Of a stretch of 15,644 nucleotides of DNA, positions 1 through 7,952 are shown in pieces. Under the pieces are notes generated by a model that did not search any database, was not told the DNA's origin, and saw nothing but the letters and a program-made list of their open reading frames with translations. The DNA is from CAZKRU01 sp964555235 (GTDB lineage: Bacteria > Verrucomicrobiota > Verrucomicrobiia > Methylacidiphilales > CAMAQI01), in contig CAZKRU010000089.1 of assembly GCA_964555235.1 (NCBI GenBank), forward strand, positions 1 to 15,644, read 5' to 3'. How positions within the stretch are numbered: position 1 is the stretch's first letter; every line of letters starts with the position of its first letter. Position numbers and translations under genes: made by a program.

Positions 1-1099
1 TGGTGATGGCATCGAGTCCAGCCGTTTTATTCAAAGCAAGGATCCCTGCATTGACGTTCACCGCAACGGTTCCTGCGCCGCTCGCAAAGGTATTGGCAGA
101 GGTTCCACTGAATTTCACCGTTCCACTTCCAATCTTTTTGATCGTTGTCGTTCCCGAGGCTTGCGTTCCCGTGATCACTCCCGTGATGTCCAAAATGTCA
201 TTCGCATCCGGAGCATCGAAGTTGTTCGTATAGGTTCCCGCTCCCGCTCCCGTTGAAATCGTCACCGTTCCCGAATGCGTTGCGGTTCCACCAGTGACCA
301 TGTCTGCTCCAAAGAACGTGTTCCCCACCCCTCCCGTACCACTGCTATACGTAAGATCTCGAGACATATCCATCCCCGAGGTTCTCAGATACATTCGTCC
401 CAGCGGATTTAATGCTCCGTTTCCTCCGATAACGAGTCGACCACTCGCAATATTACTCATCAAAAAAAAGGTTCCCGTGCTCGACTGCGCCTGAAGCTGG
501 CCATCGGCCCCTGTAAAAGAGCTTGGGTTAAAAAAGATATTTTCACCGGCACCCACCGCAATTCGCAACACCGCCGCAACATTCCCAAAACTAAAACCTC
601 CATTGATCGTCAGTGACCCGGTATTGGCACCTCCGGTAAGTACCAGAGGAACTCCAGAACCAATCGAAAGGGAGCCATTCAATGTCACCGAGGAACCCGC
701 AGCGAGCGAAAATTGAGTTTGGTTGGATGCACCATTGGTGTCATCAACAATCAGATTATTGTTCATGATGACCGCACCGCTCGTAGCGGTTGTCGTCAGG
801 GCACTCGAATTTGCCGCCGCATTAATATCAATGGTTAGCGTGGAATTTTGGAACGTATAGGCTTGTGAATTGACATCAAAAACCAAAAGCTGAACGGTGG
901 CAGCAGCACTTAAATCAACCGTCGTATTTCCCGTTGTAGAAAAAGTGGCCGTGGTCCCGTTCGAGTTTGGAAAGGTTCCCCCTGTCCAATTTCCATTCGT
1001 ATTCCAATCCGAAGTTCCCGCCTGCCAGGTTTGTGCGGAAAGCGACAGACTCCCCCCTAAAAGAGCCAGACTTATTCGAATAAATTGTAAAAGGCGCAC
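1..1099 (-). CDS. Secreted autotransporter-associated beta-strand-repeat protein, N-terminal part (cut by window edge)
   Basis: Reading the minus strand from GTG at 1099-1097 gives 366 codons with no stop up to the left window edge, so the C-terminus is missing. An in-frame TGA lies two codons upstream (TGA-TCT-GTG), which fixes GTG as the earliest possible start. The first ~22 residues (MRLLQFIRISLALLGGSLSLSA) form a clear signal peptide, cut before QTWQAG. The mature N-terminus has the Trp/Asn pattern WQAG..DWNTNGNW typical of verrucomicrobial and planctomycetal beta-strand-repeat proteins. The rest is rich in G, T, S and N. Near residues 310-365 a segment with KKIGSGTVKFSGT and NAGILALNKTAG matches the autotransporter-associated beta-strand repeat style. 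The likely product is a secreted surface or matrix beta-helix/beta-solenoid protein. A PEP-CTERM tail is likely by analogy with the protein at 12920 but cannot be seen. Plus-strand open frames here are shadows. Confidence 0.85.
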   Translation of the reverse strand, partial: MRLLQFIRISLALLGGSLSLSAQTWQAGTSDWNTNGNWTGGTFPNSNGTTATFSTTGNTTVDLSAAATVQLLVFDVNSQAYTFQNSTLTIDINAAANSSALTTTATSGAVIMNNNLIVDDTNGASNQTQFSLAAGSSVTLNGSLSIGSGVPLVLTGGANTGSLTINGGFSFGNVAAVLRIAVGAGENIFFNPSSFTGADGQLQAQSSTGTFFLMSNIASGRLVIGGNGALNPLGRMYLRTSGMDMSRDLTYSSGTGGVGNTFFGADMVTGGTATHSGTVTISTGAGAGTYTNNFDAPDANDILDITGVITGTQASGTTTIKKIGSGTVKFSGTSANTFASGAGTVAVNVNAGILALNKTAGLDAIT

Positions 1100-1170
1100 A
1101 GATCAAGACCTTACGTCGTTTAGCCACACAGATCAAAGCTACTGCATCCACTCGAGAATGTCGAGCTTCC

Positions 1171-1196
1171 GCCTGTCATCACCCTTTAAAACAGGC
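1171..1196. other. Inverted repeat between the divergent genes
   Basis: GCCTGT (1171-1176) and ACAGGC (1191-1196) form a perfect 6-bp inverted repeat around a 14-nt loop. A shorter stem, CTCGA/TCGAG, lies just before it at 1151-1165. They sit in the 5' region of the minus-strand surface protein, where they could be an operator or leader structure, or chance. No T-run follows, so a terminator is unlikely. Confidence 0.2.
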
Positions 1197-1316
1197 CTCC
1201 CAATATCTTCGTAAGTCCCTTATCCTTAAGATTCTTGTTCGAATTTCTATCCTAACCGTGCTATTCTTCCTAAGTACATTGAGTGCCTGAGCTCGATATG
1301 GAGAAAATTCAATGCC

Positions 1317-1322
1317 TTGACA
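1317..1322 (+). promoter_or_regulatory. TTGACA -35-like box upstream of the Verru_Chthon cassette
   Basis: An exact sigma70 consensus -35 hexamer, TTGACA, lies 17 nt before the 18-nt motif at 1340. The position expected for the -10 box is occupied by the motif's TGATTT/GATTTA, which is a poor -10 by itself. An exact TTGACA also precedes the motif copy at 12890, which supports a promoter reading. The -10 and the transcription start are not clear from the sequence. Confidence 0.45.
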
Positions 1323-1339
1323 TTGAGCAATCCGGTGCT

Positions 1340-1357
1340 TGATTTAACCTGTGATCA
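1340..1357 (+). promoter_or_regulatory. 18-nt partly palindromic motif, copy 1 (candidate operator)
   Basis: The sequence is TGATTTAACCTGTGATCA, with TGAT...ATCA arms. It differs from copy 2 (7913-7930) at one position and from copy 3 (12890-12907) at three. It overlaps the first two possible start codons of the cassette gene B (GTG 1351, ATG 1357). It lies where a -10 box would be relative to TTGACA at 1317. This arrangement fits a repressor site covering the core promoter; which protein binds it is inference. Confidence 0.5.
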
Positions 1358-1902
1358 TGAGCTCTTCTAACCCACTTCGCGCCTTGCTTCGGGAGCCTCT
1401 TTCTGTGACCCTCCAATGCGTGAAGCGAAGCCTTCTTCTGAACTGTCGCCCCTCACGTTCCGCATTCAGTTTGATGGAAGTCACGATTGCCCTTGCGTTG
1501 GTCACCTTCTCCATGACCGTCATCCTGGGCCTCCTCCCTGTCGGCCTGAAAACCGTCCAAGATGCTGCGATCGAGCAGGGGCTGGGGCGAATCGCGCAAC
1601 AGATGCGAGCGGAATTTCAGCAAATGCCTTTTACCGCTTCAATCGCGACTCCGAATTATTCGATTAAAAACCTTGAAGGAAATACTTACTACTACAATCG
1701 CCAAGGATTTAAAACGGAAGAATCCGACAACAACACCTACTTTCTCGCCCAGCTTTCCCTCGCAGAAGTTCAATTGCCAGACAAAGCGACAGACTCCTTC
1801 CATTCCAACGCTCAAACGATCGCAATCAAAGTAGACTATCCTGCCAGCGCCCCAACGGCCCATCGGAATAGCATGACATTCACGATGATCGTGGCTAGAT
1901 AA
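1351..1902 (+). CDS. Verru_Chthon cassette protein B (GspI/PilV-like pseudopilin)
   Basis: This is a prepilin-like protein of up to 183 residues. The motif SRSA-FSLMEV (cleavage after A38, Glu at +5) is followed by a hydrophobic helix, ITIALAL-type, at about residues 43-63, and then a soluble domain. The F-S-L-x-E-V start and the order in the cassette match Verru_Chthon protein B. The small size resembles GspI/PilV minor pseudopilins. The start is uncertain: GTG 1351 and ATG 1357 overlap the 18-nt motif and would give a long leader of 36-38 residues. In-frame GTG codons at 1405 and 1420 would give leaders of 20 and 15 residues; the second begins MKRSLLL and is the more usual prepilin length. 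None has a Shine-Dalgarno sequence. It is the first gene of the cassette, and gene C starts 10 nt downstream. Confidence 0.85.
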   Translation: MIMSSSNPLRALLREPLSVTLQCVKRSLLLNCRPSRSAFSLMEVTIALALVTFSMTVILGLLPVGLKTVQDAAIEQGLGRIAQQMRAEFQQMPFTASIATPNYSIKNLEGNTYYYNRQGFKTEESDNNTYFLAQLSLAEVQLPDKATDSFHSNAQTIAIKVDYPASAPTAHRNSMTFTMIVAR

Positions 1903-1912
1903 CGCAAGCGCC

Positions 1913-2881
1913 ATGAGTTCCTCTCGAAAGAATTCAAGCCCCACCGGCTTTACATTGATCGAGTTGCTTGTCGGAATGGCAGTCCTCTCGCTTTTGATGG
2001 TCATTCTACTGGGGGTCATTAATCAGACGAGCACCGTGGTTCGGAAAACACATGCTCAGGTTGAAGCCTTTCAAGGTGCGCGCGCTGCCATTGATCTCAT
2101 GACTCGAACGCTCTCTCAAGCGACGCTGAATACCTATTGGGATTATTATAATTCCAATGATGAGCGCCGCAGTCCGGCAAATGCCAGTTGGTTTAAACCG
2201 GCAAAATATGACCGCGCCTCCGACCTGCATTTTTTGATTGAGGCAAATCCCACTTACGGACAACAGATCTACTTTCAATCACCGCTCGGAGTGACCCAGG
2301 ATGCCCAGCAAGCACAAACTCAAGGGCTCTTGAATGCCTGTAGTTACTACGTCGACTTTGGAGGGAATGCAAACTTTCGCCCGGATTTTATTTCAAAAAA
2401 AGAGCGCTTTCGTTATCGCTTAATGCAAGCCGTTCAACCAACGGAAAGCATGACCACTTACTTGGATACAACCTCGAAATGGAAAGAGAAAGTGAGCGAC
2501 TCCGCCTGGCCAATCGCAGAGAACATTATCGCCTTGGTGATCTGGCCCAGACTCTCCCTCGCCGAAGATCCGAGAGGCATTTCAATTTCTTCCAACTATC
2601 TCTACGACTCTCGCAACGGCCCCAAAGTCCAAAAGTCGCAACTCCCTCCCGCCATTCAGATCACCGTCATCGCCATCGATGAAACCTCGGCCATTCGGAT
2701 GGAAGCAGGATCTAGTGAACCAGCCGCCATCGCGCAGGCCCTCAGCGGGAAATTCGCAAATCCCGTCGCGTTTCAAGAAGATCTCAAAGCGATTTCCGCT
2801 TCACTCACCGATCATCACATCGGGTTTGAAATCTTTACAAGCGTCATTCCGATCCGCGAATCCAAATGGAGTCCGGAATGA
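1913..2881 (+). CDS. Verru_Chthon cassette protein C (GspJ/PilW-like pseudopilin)
   Basis: The product has 322 residues. A short basic leader (MSSSRKNSSPTG) precedes a canonical type IV prepilin motif, G12-FTLIE with Glu at +5, and a hydrophobic helix at about residues 13-33. The helix is followed by VEAFQGARAAIDLMTRTLSQA, whose amphipathic pattern closely resembles the post-helix segment of GspJ pseudopilins. The remaining ~260 residues form a soluble domain rich in aromatics and Pro. Length, motif and cassette position match Verru_Chthon protein C. The start ATG 1913 is 10 nt after the stop of B. The gene ends in an overlap with D. By analogy with GspJ it would be an inner-membrane pseudopilin, processed by a prepilin peptidase, in a tip complex. 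Confidence 0.9.
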   Translation: MSSSRKNSSPTGFTLIELLVGMAVLSLLMVILLGVINQTSTVVRKTHAQVEAFQGARAAIDLMTRTLSQATLNTYWDYYNSNDERRSPANASWFKPAKYDRASDLHFLIEANPTYGQQIYFQSPLGVTQDAQQAQTQGLLNACSYYVDFGGNANFRPDFISKKERFRYRLMQAVQPTESMTTYLDTTSKWKEKVSDSAWPIAENIIALVIWPRLSLAEDPRGISISSNYLYDSRNGPKVQKSQLPPAIQITVIAIDETSAIRMEAGSSEPAAIAQALSGKFANPVAFQEDLKAISASLTDHHIGFEIFTSVIPIRESKWSPE

Positions 2882-3471
2882 AGCATCGATCCCAGCGTGC
2901 TTTTTCGTTGATCGAGCTTCTCGTGGTCGTCTGCATCATGGGGTTACTCATGGGGATCGCGATTCCCAGTATTTCCTCCCTGATGGAAAGCACCAATCTC
3001 ACCTCGGCAGGACAGATGGTCGTTGATCAAATCGGACTCGCCCGTCAAATGGCCTCAACGATGTCCACCACGGTGGAAGTGCGCATCATCCAACTCTCTC
3101 CTGATAGCGAAGGATTCAACGCGGTTCAAATTTGGGCTCCGAGCCCGAAAGGAATGACTCCGGCAAAACGCATGGCACGACTTCCCAATGGGATGGTGAT
3201 CTCCGATTCCTCGGGAGCGAGATCGCCCCTCCTCACCCTTCTCGCCAAAGATCAAATGCCTTCGTACGGATTAGCGGCCGACGCTCCTTTCCTCTCCTTT
3301 TATATCCGTCCCAGCGGGGCCGTCGTGACAGACCTCCCCGCCAACACCCGTTCCGACCACTATCTCAGCATTGTTTCTGAAAAGAAAATCGTTTCAGGAA
3401 AATTGCCCGCAAACTATATCACCATCCAGTTGAACCCGGAAACCGGAACAACCTCCATCTACACCCCATGA
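2878..3471 (+). CDS. Verru_Chthon cassette protein D (GspH/FimT-like pseudopilin)
   Basis: The product has 197 residues from ATG 2878. That start is preferred because the ATGA overlaps the stop of C and because GGAG lies 6 nt upstream, the clearest Shine-Dalgarno sequence in the window. An in-frame ATG at 2866 would only add MESG. The leader MKHRSQRA is followed by FSLIELLVVV (Ala rather than Gly at -1, Glu at +5) and a hydrophobic helix to about residue 30. Next comes LTSAGQMVVDQIGLARQMAST, the pattern seen in GspH/FimT/FimU proteins after the helix. The C-terminal half is a soluble beta-rich domain. Motif, size and position match Verru_Chthon protein D. The gene ends in another ATGA overlap with A, so C, D and A are probably translationally coupled. 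Confidence 0.9.
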   Translation: MKHRSQRAFSLIELLVVVCIMGLLMGIAIPSISSLMESTNLTSAGQMVVDQIGLARQMASTMSTTVEVRIIQLSPDSEGFNAVQIWAPSPKGMTPAKRMARLPNGMVISDSSGARSPLLTLLAKDQMPSYGLAADAPFLSFYIRPSGAVVTDLPANTRSDHYLSIVSEKKIVSGKLPANYITIQLNPETGTTSIYTP

Positions 3472-6400
3472 AAAATCGTCACTTAAAAACCCCTCGAATC
3501 GCTCGTTCCTCAAAACGAGGAATCGCTCTGATTATGGTCTTGTCCGGCATTGTTCTTACCGCCGCACTCGTCGTCGGACTCTTGGTTCGCGCCTCGACTG
3601 AAAAATCAGCATCGGCCTCCTTCACTGCGACTTCCACCACTCGCCGCCTCGCGGATGATGTCGTGAATCTCGTCCAAGCGCAAATAAATGATGCCACCAC
3701 ACAGGCAAACACCGCCTGGGCATCACAGCCCGGAGCTCTCCGCGTTTTCTCCGAAACAGGAGCCCTTCAGCGAATCTATCGCCTCTACTCGGCATTGCAT
3801 TTGAACGCGGTGAAGGTGGCTGATTTAAATGCCGATCTCCCCCCAGTAACCTGGGGAAGCGAACCGGCCACTTGGGTCGATCTCAATGCGCCGATGGAAG
3901 TCAATGGAGCCAAGGATTCCGAAGGGAGAACCCTTAAGTCCTTTCCGATTTTCGATCCGAGAGATCCAAAAGATTCGACAAAAAACATCACCCTTCCTGG
4001 ACTGACCCTCACGGCCCCTCCAGGAGCCACGGACTCACAGCCGGCTCCCATGCCCGTTCGATGGCTTTATGTTTTGGAAGATGGAAAAATTTCCGCGCCC
4101 GCCCCCTCCTCGAGTGGAGAAACGGTCACGGTTCCCGGAGCTTCCGCAAGGAATCCGATCACCGGCCGAATCGCCTTTTGGACCGATGACGATTCTTGCA
4201 AGGTGAATATCAACACCGCGGCCGACGGGGCCTTTTGGGATATCCCCCGATTCGAGTATGATGCCGATCGCGCTTATGCGTCGAAACAGCCTTCGGCAGG
4301 AGAATATCAACGTTATCCAGGACATCCCGCCACCACCTCGCCCAAGGAAATCTTTGATTCCCTCGGCGTGACCTCTGGAGCCTATCCCACCGCCAAGGGA
4401 ACCCAGTCAGAGCTTTTCAAATTTTTTCCCCGCTACAATGATGATCAAGGATCCAAATTGGGAACCATTGCCCCCAGCGCTCCCCCAACTCCCAAAAACG
4501 ACCGGCTTTACTCCTCCGTGGGGGAAATGCTTTACGACCCGATGAGGAAAGCCACGAGCATGACTCGAGAGCAGCTTGAAGTCGGAAAATTTCTCCTCAC
4601 CGCTCAAAGTCGCTCCCCGGAACTGACCCTCTTCGGCACCCCACGCATTTCCATTTGGCCGGTCCACTCCGATTTGGCCAGTAACCCAAACTCACTCTAC
4701 TGCACCGCATTCGATCGCCTCTCCGCCTTCTGTACCACCATCGGCAACAATTTCCGATACCATTTCCAAAGAAAAGACGCATCGCATCCTACGAAAGACT
4801 ACGACACGATTACGAGAAATCAGGAACTTTACGCCTACCTCCAAGCCCTGACCGCGCGAGAAATTCCAGGGGTCGGCGGAAACTTCTTTGCAAAATATGG
4901 ATCCGATCGGGATCAAATTCTCACTGAAATCTTTGATTATATTCGAACCACCAACCTCTCTGACGGCAATTTGTCGAATACCCCGTCAACCGTCTATCAG
5001 TACACGATTCCAAGCCAAACCATTGGGCACGGTCAGGTCGCTCCGATTCGGATTGGAACAACTCAAGGGATGGGACGCTGCTATACCATTTCTGAAATCG
5101 CACTCCACCTCATTTGTACCGCCGATGGAAATGGCCCACTCCCCGCAGCAAATGGCGCCGTCCATGATGCCCGCTCCGTCAGCAATTTAGCTACCGCACA
5201 AAAACTAGCGAACAGCGTAGGAGTCCTCGTTGGAACCGATTACACGACCACGGGGCCCAATTTCCCCGCCAATCAAACGCTCACCGACATCTTTGGAGGA
5301 GCTCGCACCACACTTTTACCCAATGAAAAGCGAGTCCAAGCCATGTTACTACTGGAACTCAATGCACCGATGCATGGCTACACCAATCTGATCCCCGACT
5401 TCTCCGTTCGCATCAACGGCCTCCCTTCTCTCACCTTCGCGGGTATTGCTCCTTTTCAAGCCAGTTCCAACGCAACCGTTGAAGGCCCCCATCTGAAAAT
5501 CGGAACGACCGTCGAAAGTGGTGGAGTGAATGGCGTCCGACATTTTCTCACTTTATCTAACAACATAGGGAGTCGGGTGAATGGATGGAGTAACGCCGCG
5601 GCAGCGAACGCCTATCCCTACGTCAGCAACCCCTTTACGATCACGGGGAACTCCATCGCTTTTGGAGGAGGAGGCCCCATTACGATCGAAATTTTAATGA
5701 CGGATTCATCCGGAACTTCTCATGTAATTCAAACCTTCAACGTCACCTTTCCCGCAACCAACCTTCCCACTCCGGATCTCCTCCGCTACGGCGTCTACAG
5801 CAACGCCACCGTCAATGATGCCTCGTCTTGGTGGGGCTTTGACAATCGCATCAAATGGGCAAACGAGTCGATTGGAAACGGCGGAGGCCGTCAAGGCATT
5901 GGCGGTGTCATCCGTTTAGACCCCAGGACTCCGACCGACTATTCCAATCCTGCCTCAACTTGGACTCTTAAAAAATCCGAATTCCCCGGTGCGAATCCTT
6001 ACAACAAAACCTATTACACTGCCACCACCGCCAATTCTGATGTCGTGAGAAGCATGATGCCCAAGTCAGGCGATGTCCGATTGAGTGCTCTCAGTTCCAC
6101 CATCGAAGTCGCCGATACCCCGACTTCACTTTTCCAAAAGCACCAACATTATGACCTACCCGCCCAGAAGCTTTCACACTCTTTAATGGAGCGGATCAGT
6201 TCGGAATATATGGTCGGATGTAGTACCAACAACACCCTCGTCTCAGTCGCCCCAAACAAATACGATAAAGATAGCATTCCCGATGTGCCGGGAGATGTCA
6301 GCGCCGCGGCTACCCTGAATGGAGATTGGGACAATGGACTTCCCTCCTCACAAGATGGAGCCTACTTCAATAAACCGGATGAAGGGAATATTCGAAATCT

Positions 6401-7295
6401 TGCGACTGAAACTCCTTACTACGATACGATTGGTCAGAATCTGGATATGGATCAAACCTACTTCACCCCCAATCGAATTATCCCTTCCGCTGGAATGTTT
6501 GGATCACTTCCGTCCGGAGTTAAGGCGAAAAAACCGTGGCAAACGTTGCGCTTCCGACCGAGCGATACCAATCCAGCGAATCAGCCGACTCCGAAAGATC
6601 ACTACCTTCTCGATCTTTTTTCAATGCCCGTCGTGGAACCTTACGCCATCAGCGAGCCCTTCTCAACCTCAGGAAAGATCAATCTCAACTACCAAATGAT
6701 TCCCTTTAATTATATCACCCGCAGCACCGGCATTCGAGCCGTTCTTGCCAGCGAAAAAGTGACGAAGATCCCGAAGTCAGATGCCAGCAAATATAAGGCA
6801 TCGACCCAGTCAGTCCCCAATCGACTCAGTTTGAATCTCAGTGAATCCGACGGAACCCTGGCTCAGTTTAAAACGAAATTCGACTCCGGTGAGATCTTTA
6901 AAACGGCCTCTGAAATCTGTGACATCTATCTAGTTCCAACCGGATATACCTGGCCGACCTTTAGAACCGCTTGGTATGGGGATGACTTTATGATGGTGGG
7001 AGACAACACTCGTGAGCGCCCTTATACAAACATCTTACCGAGGGTCACGACCAAGTCGAATACCTACACCGTTTACTTTACCGTCCAGGCACTCAAAAAC
7101 CCCTCCCTTACGCCCTCCCAATATACCGAATCCAAAGGAGTCGTCATTAGTGAGTGCCGGGGATCCACCACGATTGAGCGATATCTAAACCCTAATGATA
7201 AATCGCTTCCAGATCACGCCACCTCCACCACCGCACAGTCCCTCGATCAATATTACAAGTGGAAGGTCATCGCCAACCGACAATTTGCCCCATAA
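3468..7295 (+). CDS. Verru_Chthon cassette protein A (very large GspK/PilX-like pseudopilin)
   Basis: The product has 1275 residues, the largest gene in the window. A basic leader (residues 1-18, ending KRG) precedes IALIMVLSGIVLTAALVVGL, a prepilin-like helix in which the +5 residue is Met, not Glu. A missing Glu5 is the hallmark of the tip pseudopilin GspK. At about residues 245-251 the sequence KVNINTA recalls the conserved N-[IVL]-NTA motif of GspK. GspK proteins are usually about 300-350 residues, so roughly 900 residues are extra. These carry many T, S, N, P, Y and G residues and look extracytoplasmic and beta-rich; I recognise no catalytic motif in them. The start ATG 3468 overlaps the stop of D. 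The likely role is the periplasmic tip or scaffold of a pseudopilus-like assembly, possibly contacting substrate. The family match is firm; the function is inference. Confidence 0.88.
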   Translation: MKNRHLKTPRIARSSKRGIALIMVLSGIVLTAALVVGLLVRASTEKSASASFTATSTTRRLADDVVNLVQAQINDATTQANTAWASQPGALRVFSETGALQRIYRLYSALHLNAVKVADLNADLPPVTWGSEPATWVDLNAPMEVNGAKDSEGRTLKSFPIFDPRDPKDSTKNITLPGLTLTAPPGATDSQPAPMPVRWLYVLEDGKISAPAPSSSGETVTVPGASARNPITGRIAFWTDDDSCKVNINTAADGAFWDIPRFEYDADRAYASKQPSAGEYQRYPGHPATTSPKEIFDSLGVTSGAYPTAKGTQSELFKFFPRYNDDQGSKLGTIAPSAPPTPKNDRLYSSVGEMLYDPMRKATSMTREQLEVGKFLLTAQSRSPELTLFGTPRISIWPVHSDLASNPNSLYCTAFDRLSAFCTTIGNNFRYHFQRKDASHPTKDYDTITRNQELYAYLQALTAREIPGVGGNFFAKYGSDRDQILTEIFDYIRTTNLSDGNLSNTPSTVYQYTIPSQTIGHGQVAPIRIGTTQGMGRCYTISEIALHLICTADGNGPLPAANGAVHDARSVSNLATAQKLANSVGVLVGTDYTTTGPNFPANQTLTDIFGGARTTLLPNEKRVQAMLLLELNAPMHGYTNLIPDFSVRINGLPSLTFAGIAPFQASSNATVEGPHLKIGTTVESGGVNGVRHFLTLSNNIGSRVNGWSNAAAANAYPYVSNPFTITGNSIAFGGGGPITIEILMTDSSGTSHVIQTFNVTFPATNLPTPDLLRYGVYSNATVNDASSWWGFDNRIKWANESIGNGGGRQGIGGVIRLDPRTPTDYSNPASTWTLKKSEFPGANPYNKTYYTATTANSDVVRSMMPKSGDVRLSALSSTIEVADTPTSLFQKHQHYDLPAQKLSHSLMERISSEYMVGCSTNNTLVSVAPNKYDKDSIPDVPGDVSAAATLNGDWDNGLPSSQDGAYFNKPDEGNIRNLATETPYYDTIGQNLDMDQTYFTPNRIIPSAGMFGSLPSGVKAKKPWQTLRFRPSDTNPANQPTPKDHYLLDLFSMPVVEPYAISEPFSTSGKINLNYQMIPFNYITRSTGIRAVLASEKVTKIPKSDASKYKASTQSVPNRLSLNLSESDGTLAQFKTKFDSGEIFKTASEICDIYLVPTGYTWPTFRTAWYGDDFMMVGDNTRERPYTNILPRVTTKSNTYTVYFTVQALKNPSLTPSQYTESKGVVISECRGSTTIERYLNPNDKSLPDHATSTTAQSLDQYYKWKVIANRQFAP

Positions 7296-7321
7296 CCCGA
7301 ACCTTAACTGGAACTACAAGA

Positions 7322-7879
7322 ATGAAAATCAGTCATCTCCTCCTCATCGTCATCGGTCTCACACTTCCTTGTTCCTCCTCTGCGGAGAAGATCGTCCCCC
7401 CCGAAAGCGGCGACCTTATTGATTTTAAAATCGCACCCGATAAGCGTCTTTTGAAAGGGAAAAAAGTGACGATCAAATCATTGGAACAAGACGGAGTCTA
7501 TTCACTCAGTGTGAGCTATGGCACCGATAACGCTCGGCCTGGAATTACCATCCCAGCACCGAAAGATCAGGAGTGGGACCTGACCGGTTTCGGAAAAGTT
7601 GCCGTCGAAATTTTTAATCCCGGGCCCTCCATCCTTCATCTCTCACTTCAGCTCCACAATGCAGCGAGTGACTCAGGAGGAGATAAATACAATACGAGCC
7701 CCCCTGAAACCATTCTCCCAGAGGAAACCAAGGAAATTTCAGTTCCCTTTGAGAAGGTTCGAAGGGTCTCAAAAGGAACGGAACTCGATCCCTCTAAAAT
7801 CGATTCCATTCATGTCTTTGACGAAAAACCGCAAGAACCGGGAACCTTTGTCATTAAGAGTATTAAAGCAATTCCTTGA
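7322..7879 (+). CDS. Small exported protein with a jelly-roll/CBM-like domain
   Basis: The product has 185 residues from ATG 7322. That start is chosen because it begins a signal peptide, MKISHLLLIVIGLTLPCSSSA, likely cut before E22; an upstream ATG at 7259 would lie inside gene A and spoil the signal. The Cys at 17 has Pro before it, so a lipoprotein site is unlikely. The mature part has segments such as WDLTGFGKVAVEIFNPG (85-101), LHLSLQLHN (105-113), ILPEETKEISVPF (131-143) and FVIKSIKA (176-183). This is the pattern of galactose-binding/CBM-like sandwich domains found at the N-terminus of agarase-type proteins. No catalytic residues are evident. It begins 26 nt after cassette gene A and is probably co-transcribed with it. 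A carbohydrate-binding role is plausible but unproven. Confidence 0.7.
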   Translation: MKISHLLLIVIGLTLPCSSSAEKIVPPESGDLIDFKIAPDKRLLKGKKVTIKSLEQDGVYSLSVSYGTDNARPGITIPAPKDQEWDLTGFGKVAVEIFNPGPSILHLSLQLHNAASDSGGDKYNTSPPETILPEETKEISVPFEKVRRVSKGTELDPSKIDSIHVFDEKPQEPGTFVIKSIKAIP

Positions 7880-7912
7880 ACGAATCTCCCGCAAATCAGA
7901 CGACCAACAGAT

Positions 7913-7930
7913 TGATTTAACCTGGGATCA
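7913..7930 (+). promoter_or_regulatory. 18-nt motif, copy 2, upstream of the SASA esterase
   Basis: The sequence TGATTTAACCTGGGATCA has one mismatch to copy 1, and the match extends one base to the left and two to the right (7912-7932 against 1339-1359, 20 of 21 identical). It lies in the 73-nt gap before the esterase, ending 22 nt before its ATG. The overlapping TTGATT (7912-7917) with TATTTT (7934-7939) at 16-nt spacing could also act as a promoter. Confidence 0.5.
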
Positions 7931-7952
7931 TGCTATTTTACGGATCAAGCCC

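Noticed and set aside
3..494. Plus-strand open frames at 3-233 and 294-494
   Set aside because: They lie antisense to the continuous minus-strand surface-protein frame, which has a signal peptide and family-like repeats; the plus frames have neither.
915..1151. Minus-strand open frame of 78 codons
   Set aside because: It overlaps the start of the surface protein in another frame and lacks any recognisable feature; the GTG 1099 frame explains the region.
7599..7952. N-terminal extension of the SASA esterase frame
   Set aside because: It overlaps the exported protein at 7322-7879 and would bury the signal peptide that begins at 7953.
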